Positions 32,009-64,000 of a stretch of DNA of 64,000 nucleotides are shown here, piece after piece; within the stretch, counting starts at the first letter, position 1, and every line of letters begins with the position of its first letter. The translations under genes were made by a program, and so were the position numbers. The DNA comes from Amoebidium appalachense (taxonomy: Eukaryota; Ichthyosporea). Below the pieces are notes generated by a model, which searched no databases, had not been told where the DNA came from, and saw nothing but the letters and a program-made list of their open reading frames with translations. The stretch lies in NCBI GenBank assembly GCA_963693365.1, contig CAVNZM010000012.1:1550001-1614000 (forward strand), read 5' to 3'.

Positions 32009-33524
32009 CGTGTTAAAGAAAACTAAAGAGACAGAGACTCAGTGCTGCAGGGGCCCAAAAGTGGACGATTTGTTCAATGAAGCCCAGAGGTATGTCTTCT
32101 ATATGTAGCTGAGCTTCAGTTATGATTGGTAAACGCAAAACGAACTGCTTCTCCCTTTTTATTTTTACAGAGTGTGTGCAATCTTTTGATGCAAAAATGG
32201 GGGCGCCGACACTTGCATCACACCGTGATGTTCAGTATGTTCCTTCACCGAACAACTTTCAAAAGTCGGTTAAATCACTATTGATGTAATAGTACACGAG
32301 TAGAACAAAAAGATGTTTGCCTATTTCTATTTCCAAAGTTTTATAAACTATACCTACATAGATGATCATGTATGTTTTACTAGTATTTAGAAAAAATCCC
32401 TTGTTCGTTTTTCGTTTTCGCAACAAACTCCGCGAAACACGTGGTGGTGGCGCATGCTACTCATGAAGAACAAAGCGCTTACGAGGCATGATTGGATTGG
32501 TCAGGTACGCACGGTCTGCTACATAAATGGCTATAATTTTGATGATTGAATTGGCGATGAAATTTAATCTGGAACGCGGTAACGGTCAAGGAATGCAAAC
32601 TGGCATGCAGACAGCATTCTTAGAATTTCTTTCTCGACAACACGTGCATGGTTACAATCTATCACATGTGTACATGTATTATGATTTCCATCAACCATAA
32701 CATGGCACAAAAAATAAAACAAATTTACATGCAATTTTTGTTTTTCCCGTCTACATTGCCGACAGCTTACCACGGATGCTTTCTGAGTAAGCTAAAACAC
32801 ACCTTCCCGACGGTTGTCAATGTGAAAGGTTTGTGGGTGAACCACAACACATTCCACCATAAAACATTTCACCAATAAAAATACGCCAGGTCATCATGTC
32901 TCAAATTCCTTTATGCAGCAGAAACAGGGGTTGAATTACGACTCAAAATCGTCGTATTTACGATTAAGCCCAGGGGGTCAACACGACAAACGCTGGGAGG
33001 CGCTGTATTGGTTTATCGTAGCAGTCATATATGCCCCATAGTATATTTTGGTGTGCTTTCATACGAAAACTGGTGTTTTTCTAGGTAAAATTGATCAGGT
33101 GGCTATTTTTGCACTCCAGAGCGGAATATGAAGCCCTGTTTTGCCTGTCGGGACGTAAAATTGCTAACGGAGTGTAAAATTGTAAGAAACTTTTCATTAA
33201 AGTCGGTAATATAGGTGGTCTATACGAGCTTGTAAATGAGATGAACCCCGCCATTACGATTTGAAAATTCCGACAAAACGATTTCGTTTTGGGGTAACAC
33301 GGGTAGCGCAGCCAAACCCGCACAACCCCTGAGCAGAAAAACAAAAACACGAGTTCCACCGTACTTTTTTCTTCAAAAACGCAGCCCCTTCCCCCGATGA
33401 CAACTGAAACTGACGACTGAAAACTTGCTCATCATATCTGTGGATATACATATTCTATGCACCTTCCACCTTACCGCCGTCAAAAACAACCACTGTTATC
33501 CTTCCCTTTTCCACTCTCATCAAC
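32009..33524. promoter_or_regulatory. Divergent spacer between ATP23 and LRR gene
   Basis: About 1.5 kb of complex, AT-richer sequence with few simple repeats, bounded by two start codons pointing outward. Inverted CCAAT cores (GGATTGGTC near 32,493; GTATTGGTT near 33,005) are the only recognisable elements. No open frame here has support. Confidence 0.5.
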
Positions 33525-43380
<9,856 letters not shown>

Positions 43381-44425
43381 ATGGAATCAGTGACGGCGAC
43401 CAAAGACATACCGGTGCATCCTACGATTTATTACGAGACCCGGAAGAACCTGTAGATTTGTTTGTCCACCCCTCCCATTTGTCCATTTTTTTAGCTCTCT
43501 TTATACCTCTTTCTGTATTTCTCTCTGTCCCTCCCTCCCCCCCCCCCCCCCCCCCCCCCCCCTCCCTTCTCTCTTTCTGTGGGGGGAGGGGCTATGGAAG
43601 CAGAGCATTGACACAATCTGGCATGTATACACACACGTAGGCACACACAGACGTTTCACAGGTGCTTGTACATACACTGCACAACAGCACAATCGTGTGC
43701 ACTCACTGATGCAAATACCGTGACTACTGAAGGCATAGGGGCATGTGTATCATGTTGTGATCACGAGATTTTGAAATTGCTCAATCTTTGCATGCACACT
43801 ACACTGTCTTGCTCTCCATGAATGGTAAATTGTCTTTCTTGTCGAATATACCTGGCATTCCTAGGCCTTATTAAAGAGTTTCATGAACCGATTAATAAAA
43901 CAATTGATTGTTTTCCTGTTAAGAGATTGGTTACCTTTTTCGTTTAACCCTTCTTTTGTAAAATTCTTGTTCTAAATGTTTCCCTAAATTTTTGGTATTC
44001 TTTTTTGCACGATTTGAGCGATGTACCCTCGTTTGTATTACCATAAGCTGGTTTAGACATTATAAAATGTGTGCCCCAAAAAACAGTATTAATAAACAGT
44101 GAAACCCGATCTGTGAATGGGATGGCACCTGCGGCATATCACATCATTCGGGATAACCATAGAGTGTGATATGATGGTGCCAGTACATGTACAGGTTCTC
44201 ATTCACTTTAAGTTAATATTTGTGTTATTATAAAGCATTTTGTGCAGCCGCCTTGCCTTTCTCTTTCTACTCAGGTTATTTCGTAGCTTATGGGATCCTG
44301 GGATAGGAAGCTCGAGAAATCAACTGTGTGCCGATGTGTGTGCAAAAGCAAAATCGTGAGTAGGCGGCACGTGTGCAGGTGTGTGTGTGTTTGTGTGTGT
44401 TTGTGTGTGTCTGCGTGTGTTTTTG

Positions 44426-44463
<38 letters not shown>

Positions 44464-44823
44464 GCTGTGTGTGTGGGTTTGTGTAATGCACGCCTCATGT
44501 GTACGTGTGTGTGCGTGTGCATGTGGGCACACGCGTCATACGCGTGTGCGCGCGCGCGTATCGTGCGCACGGCGTGTGCGTGCGGCGTGCGTGCGTGCGT
44601 GTGTGTGTGTGTACATGTTCGTAGTAGCTCATGTGCGTGCGCATGCGCACGCGCACGGGCGCAGAGGCGGTGGTGGCGGCGGGGGGGGGGGGGAGGGGGG
44701 GGAATGCCTCATGTGCATTCATAAGAGCGTGTGTGCGTGTGCGTGCGTGTGTGTGTGCGTGCTTGCGTGTGTGAGTGAGTGTTTGTAGTTCTTGACGGTG
44801 GTGGTGGTGGTGGTGGTTTGTGT

Positions 44824-44854
<31 letters not shown>

Positions 44855-46061
44855 GGGGGAGGGGGGGGGGGGGGGGGAGGGGGAGAAAGCAGCCTACTAG
44901 GGATCTTTAGCTATCGATGTAGGGAGCGCTTCTAGAGGCGTATGTTGATAGTGCCTGTGACAGCAAATCGTATAAAAGACATGAAATTCGTATTGTAATA
45001 CAGTGAAATATTGTGCTAGCGGCCAAGGTGTGCTCGTGTGCGCGCATACATGTGTGTGTGGGTGTGAGCCAACTACACATGGGTCTCAGTTCGGGTGTGT
45101 GCAGGGGGAGGGCATCTGTGCTCTGTGTAAGTGCGTATTCGTGTGTGTTCTTGTGCGTGCGTGTTGTACGTGCGTGCACGTGTGTGCTTGTGCAAAGGAG
45201 ACTCGAGTGCATTTATGCATATATATAAGCGCCACTGTGTACTGACATACGTAGGGCTTTCGGATCCAGGAGGGCGTGTAGGCTAGGTACAGCCTTGACC
45301 GTCCCCCTCCGAAGTCTTCAAATGAGTTAGATGTATTCGTTTTATTGGCGATTTCGCATTGGTTGAAAACGAACCGCATCTAATCTCAGCCGTGCGGCTA
45401 CAAGCCCCACCCACAGGAATGCTGGGATTGGTCAATCACAAACCCCCCGCAACACGGATGGTCAGCCAGTAGCATGCTGTGGTGTGAGACATAATACATG
45501 CAATAATTCGGGACTCTAAAGACTTGTATAAACAATAAAAGAATATGTGATGCCACTATTTTATTTTTTCGTTTTTGAATGCTCTTTTTTATGGCAAGTG
45601 TCAGCCTCCTTATAAGCTCCAGACGCTGCTCAGAAGTCTTTGAAGGCTGTAGAATGAGGTATTATGATTTGCTATTTATCATGCGTGTAAGTTATTAATG
45701 GAACAAGGTCTGTTAGCGGTGGCAACTTGAAGTGGATTGTCCACGTAGAATGACAGCCGTATACTTGAAACCCATATGCAGTTAAGGCATTATAGGTAGA
45801 TAGAATAAACATATCATTATATATAATTGATAAACGCGTATAAAGACAACTTTCTCTTCAATAAAAGGGGAAAAAACAAACCAAATTGTAACGGTTGCGT
45901 GTTACTGTATGACCGTCTCTCGCGGCTTTTGATTGGGAGCTCTGGAATGCAGCACCCCGTTATGTTTGGAGCACTCCCCACAGTCTACCACTTCACCCAC
46001 AAATCTCCTTCGGTCTTTGGCTCTTTGACGCTGTCACAAAACAGGAAGTTTTGTAGCCCCG

Positions 46062-46116
<55 letters not shown>

Positions 46117-46158
46117 GCGAGCCGGATTCGAATTTGCGCCCGCAAAAATAAAAATAAA

Positions 46159-46198
<40 letters not shown>

Positions 46199-46493
46199 GG
46201 CAGCATCGCCGATCGGATTCGATTAGAGCAATTGTTTTAAAAGCCTATTGTTTAATGGAGCGATTAAACGGGTATTTAACTAAGTAATTTAAAATATATC
46301 ATGTATATGCATTACACCCAAATTCCTCTATGACGTTCCCATTATGTAAACCTCTTACAGCGTTAATATTATCCAAAAATATCAAAAACGAATGCATTGT
46401 ATTATTTTATATAATTCAAGATCATTTTTTGCTACATAGTATATGTTTTTGTGCCATTCACAGACCAGCCACCGCTGAGCCACCAACTTGAAG
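43381..46493. other. Intergenic region between LRR gene and orphan gene
   Basis: AATAAA hexamers at about 43,894 and 44,091 could end the LRR transcript. The rest holds (GT)n/G tracts at 44,380-44,890, complex sequence at 44,900-46,060, A50 at 46,064-46,113 and (AAT)n at 46,158-46,196. No coding exon is supported. Confidence 0.6.
46064..46200. repeat. A50, tRNA-B-box-like stretch, (AAT)n
   Basis: A run of about 50 A, then GAGCCGGATTCGAATTTGCG, which resembles the T-arm/B-box of a tRNA (GGTTCGAATCC), then A-rich (AAAAT)n and (AAT)12. The rest of a tRNA cloverleaf was not found, so a degraded tRNA-derived SINE end is a weak possibility. Confidence 0.4.
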
Positions 46494-46860
46494 ATTTGCT
46501 TCGTTATAAAAATACCGGTTTTCCATTGGCTAGAAGTTTGGCGGGAAACGCGGGTAGAGCTGTAGGATAAAGCAGACAATTTAAGCATGCTGTATGCTTT
46601 CATCAAAGTCCTGAAAACCAAAACAATATTAATTTGTCGTTTAAAAAAAAACTTTTATCTGTGTATTTGGTTTGTTTGTGTGCTTATATTATTTTTTATC
46701 TTAGGATTCTGAGCAGGGCTAACGACTGGTATTTGCTGCGTTGTAAAATTACCAATTTACCATTGGCTGGATTGTGAGCCCAGAGAATTTTGATGGCGAC
46801 ATCCAATCAGCCAATGAAAAACTGGATAGCTTTTCAATTTGAATCCTTGCCATGGTAGCT
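46494..46860 (+). promoter_or_regulatory. CCAAT/E2F-like promoter region
   Basis: A 41-nt module beginning ATTTGCT.CGTT.TAAAA and including CCATTGGCT occurs twice, at 46,494-46,534 and 46,731-46,771. The first is followed by TTTGGCGGGAAA (46,537-46,548), a perfect E2F-type site. Two more CCAAT boxes lie at about 46,803 and 46,811 (ATCCAATCAGCCAATG). The region ends about 190 nt before the start codon of the intronless gene. Since the CCAAT cores occur in both orientations, an upstream minus-strand transcript is also possible. Confidence 0.6.
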
Positions 46861-47046
46861 ACTAGCGGGGAAATTCTAAGTCTACATTGCGTAGACCATT
46901 TGATTACGTCATTCAGTATAGTCTTCCGCCACCGTGGAGGGGCCGACTCTTTGGGGCTAGAAGTTTTGTGTCCAAGGCCCACTATTTTTCCTTGCACTTC
47001 CTTAAACCCAAAAGTTTTTCTTCTCCCGACAAAAACATTCTTTAGA

Positions 47047-47640
47047 ATGGCGGAAACACAAGTCGCACAGCCCCAGCCCGCCCAACCCAACGCCCCAGTC
47101 GGCGGGGCCGCGTCCGCTCCCCCTGCCGGCCAGAGAGTTGCGCTCACACGTGTGGGAGTTAGGATGCTGTTTGACGGCGTGATAAGATCGGAGCTTGTAG
47201 CCCAGGGAAAGAAGAAGTCACCCCTTATTTTCTGGCACAAGGCGAACTTTTCTATCAACCTGCTTGACACTATTGAAGAGTTCAAGCAGCAGGAACAAGT
47301 TTTCGCTCGTCGTGGTCTTACAAGGAGAAAGAATAACATTGGCGAGCCCTCACGCTACTATGACTGTGACGGAGTAAGATACAGTCTTAAGTGGTATGTT
47401 TTCTCCCCGTCAGAAAACGCCGCCGACCTTGAGAAGGTGGCAGATGTTGATAAGGCACCGTGCCCTCTCTACCTGTTTATTGGCAACGTCATTCTTCCTG
47501 GATATGCTTACGTTCAGGTGTTTGAGGAGGGACCTGCTCCCGTTGCGGTGGAGGAAGTGGCTGCTGGGGGTGAAGGTACGAAGACGGACAACGACACGCT
47601 GATGGCCTCTGCTGAGGTGGCAACGGAGGCACCTCAATAG
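47047..47640 (+). CDS. Intronless protein of unknown function, 197 aa
   Basis: Open from ATG at 47,047 (AGAATGGCG context) to TAG. The frame stays open upstream to 46,852, but those residues look like translated 5' UTR, so the inner Met was chosen. There is a low-complexity Ala/Pro/Gln N-terminus (about 1-33), a folded-looking core (about 34-150) with VRMLFDGVIRSEL, FWHKANFSINLLDTIEEFK, a basic ARRGLTRRKNN segment, YYDCDGVRYSLKWYVFSP and CPLYLFIGNVILPGYAYVQV, then an acidic Ala/Glu-rich tail. I recognise no family. Its lack of introns is striking beside neighbours with 7-18 exons; retroposition or a compact histone-like gene style are both possible. Balanced codon use and the promoter-like upstream region support a real gene. 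The E2F-like site hints at proliferation-linked expression (inference). Confidence 0.75.
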   Translation: MAETQVAQPQPAQPNAPVGGAASAPPAGQRVALTRVGVRMLFDGVIRSELVAQGKKKSPLIFWHKANFSINLLDTIEEFKQQEQVFARRGLTRRKNNIGEPSRYYDCDGVRYSLKWYVFSPSENAADLEKVADVDKAPCPLYLFIGNVILPGYAYVQVFEEGPAPVAVEEVAAGGEGTKTDNDTLMASAEVATEAPQ

Positions 47641-48841
47641 ATGGCTAATCGGTTAGCATGTACATGTGCAAGGTGGCTGGGTGAGCGGGCTAGAAGGATA
47701 TACACGTGGATCCCTGTGTGCCACCATATAGGCTCGCGATTATTACGTTAGTGCATCTGCGTATATGAGCAAAACCTTTTCATGTTTCGTAAGTTGGTTT
47801 AGAGAAGGTTTTTCTGTTTTATTTTTTCCGCTGTGAGAATAGAAGGGCGAGGCATGGTTTACAGCAACAACAACGCAGTGAGACAACGTTAAGACTGACT
47901 TTGATTTATGTCTAGCAAGAATGGTTATGGGCTTCGGGGGTACCTTGAAGGTAGCATAAAATAGTAGTTTTTATTCTCATCTTGAATGTCATCAATGGGT
48001 TAAGGCTGTGCCTGCCCTTCTCTTCCTAAACGAAAGACAACATCTCCGGGGAAACAAAGATTGTTACAGGGCCACACTTCTATAGCATACTGTGCGGCGT
48101 ACAGGGGCTGTGCTCAGGATTGTATGAAGACACCATAAGTGGCGGTTCTTCACCCTACACTCCTGTGCTTAGTTCCGATATTGGTAACACGAGACAGTCA
48201 AGATGGTGAGATTTTGCAATATTGTGTTTGCAGGACAAGGTAAAATCATTGGATCCCTCCGAGGCAGGACAGCAGATGCCTAGACATCGTCTCCCTGGAT
48301 CGTCTTCCTTAAGGACAATACATAGACACGATGCACATCAAGTAGTTTCTTTTATTTACTTGCGTTATTTGCTCTTGCATAAGCAGGGACTGCATACATG
48401 GATGAAAAGTGACAGCATGATTATACGCACGTGCATCTCATCCATGACGTTCAGTAAGGCTTGAGCGGAGGAGGAGGGGAGCGCGGTCGCGGGTGCGCGC
48501 AATCGTATTTCATTGTAATTGTTTACGCAAAATCAATTTGACGTCATGCCGTATGAGTAGCCAACATGTACACGTGCACATGCTGTACAGTACTTTGTAG
48601 TTCAGTCAAAGCCGCGCTTTAGAGAGGTCTGAAGTAAGGCGATAGGTTTTAGGCTGATGTTACCACCGGGAGGGGTCACGCTCTTTGGCTTTTCGTAACT
48701 ACAGGGCCAAGAACGTCTTTTGTGGCGCCTGATGCTAAAGCCTGGTTGGCACATCCATTGCAAGGCGCGAGAATTCTTCCAACATAGGCTCTAGATCCAT
48801 ATTCTCTGTAGAGTTTTACATTGTCTACATAAAGCGAAAGA
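47641..48841. other. Spacer between orphan gene and DDX56
   Basis: Complex sequence without long simple repeats. It contains the 3' UTR of the orphan gene and the DDX56 promoter. No TATA box is evident near 48,842, and no further gene is seen. Confidence 0.6.
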
Positions 48842-63791
<14,950 letters not shown>

Positions 63792-63949
63792 GTATATTAC
63801 CCCCCTCTCCCCCACTACATTTACTCTGTGTGTTAACTCCCTTCCGCAAAGGTTGCATTGTGTTGTCCGTCATAAATGTGTACTTTCTACTCTTCAAGGC
63901 AGACCTACTCACCCCCCTCCCCCTCCCCCCCCCCTTCCCCCCCCCCCGT

Positions 63950-64000
<51 letters not shown>
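63792..64000 (+). other. Start of DDX56 intron 18
   Basis: Donor GTATAT at 63,792. A further degenerate C-tailed repeat (TTGTGTTGTCCGTCATAAAT.., 63,845-63,914) is followed by C-rich sequence, then (CA)n to the edge of the window. The remaining exon(s) lie beyond. Confidence 0.7.

Noticed and set aside
46382-46621. 79-codon minus-strand frame over the E2F-like site
   Set aside because: No family, no splice partner; it overlaps promoter-like elements.
46852-47046. Upstream extension of the orphan protein by 65 residues
   Set aside because: It reads through CCAAT-proximal DNA with no conserved look; the Met at 47,047 has a better start context.

Overview
The window is nuclear DNA from an intron-rich eukaryote. 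Every multi-exon gene has GT..AG introns, and the introns and spacers are packed with (CA/GT)n, (CT)n and pure C or G runs up to about 65 nt. Class E (cAMP-receptor-like) 7TM receptors, a secreted leucine-rich-repeat protein and animal/amoeba-like housekeeping genes suggest a unicellular eukaryote, perhaps on the opisthokont/amoebozoan side. That placement is an inference and I cannot name the species. I saw no bacterial-style operons, rRNA, CRISPR or convincing complete tRNA.

Layout. 1-1,680: microsatellite, a hairpin block, and a lone TM6-TM7 exon of a receptor gene (remnant). 4,839-8,991 (-) and 11,440-15,488 (+): two head-to-head paralogous four-exon 7TM receptor genes. 15.5-20.4 kb: gene-poor, with a locally triplicated block at 17.2-17.9 kb and a detached copy of the last ATP23 exon at 19.28 kb. 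20,437-24,947 (+): three-exon RING-like protein. 26,901-32,008 (-): seven-exon ATP23 mitochondrial metalloprotease. 33,525-43,380 (+): eleven-exon secreted LRR protein with one repeat per exon. 47,047-47,640 (+): intronless orphan gene behind a CCAAT/E2F-like promoter. 48,842 to the right edge (+): DDX56/Dbp9 DEAD-box RNA helicase, 18 exons visible, last exon(s) outside the window.

Most long open frames here are translations of dinucleotide repeats (Cys-Val, His-Thr, Ser-Leu, Arg-Glu, poly-Pro, poly-Gly) and are not genes. Gene models were built by joining exons whose splice phases match and whose joined protein matches a family or a paralogue in the window.

The most unusual feature is a family of interspersed repeats (core GAGGATGGGCTCTGCTTAT, end CATTCAAA followed by a C homopolymer). 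About 20 copies or fragments were seen, all inside introns of the RING, ATP23 and DDX56 genes, and all with the C-tail on the sense strand of the host gene. This looks like a C-tailed SINE-like or introner-like element. A second notable structure is an inverted repeat of about 0.58 kb that carries the last ATP23 exon and flanks the whole RING gene.
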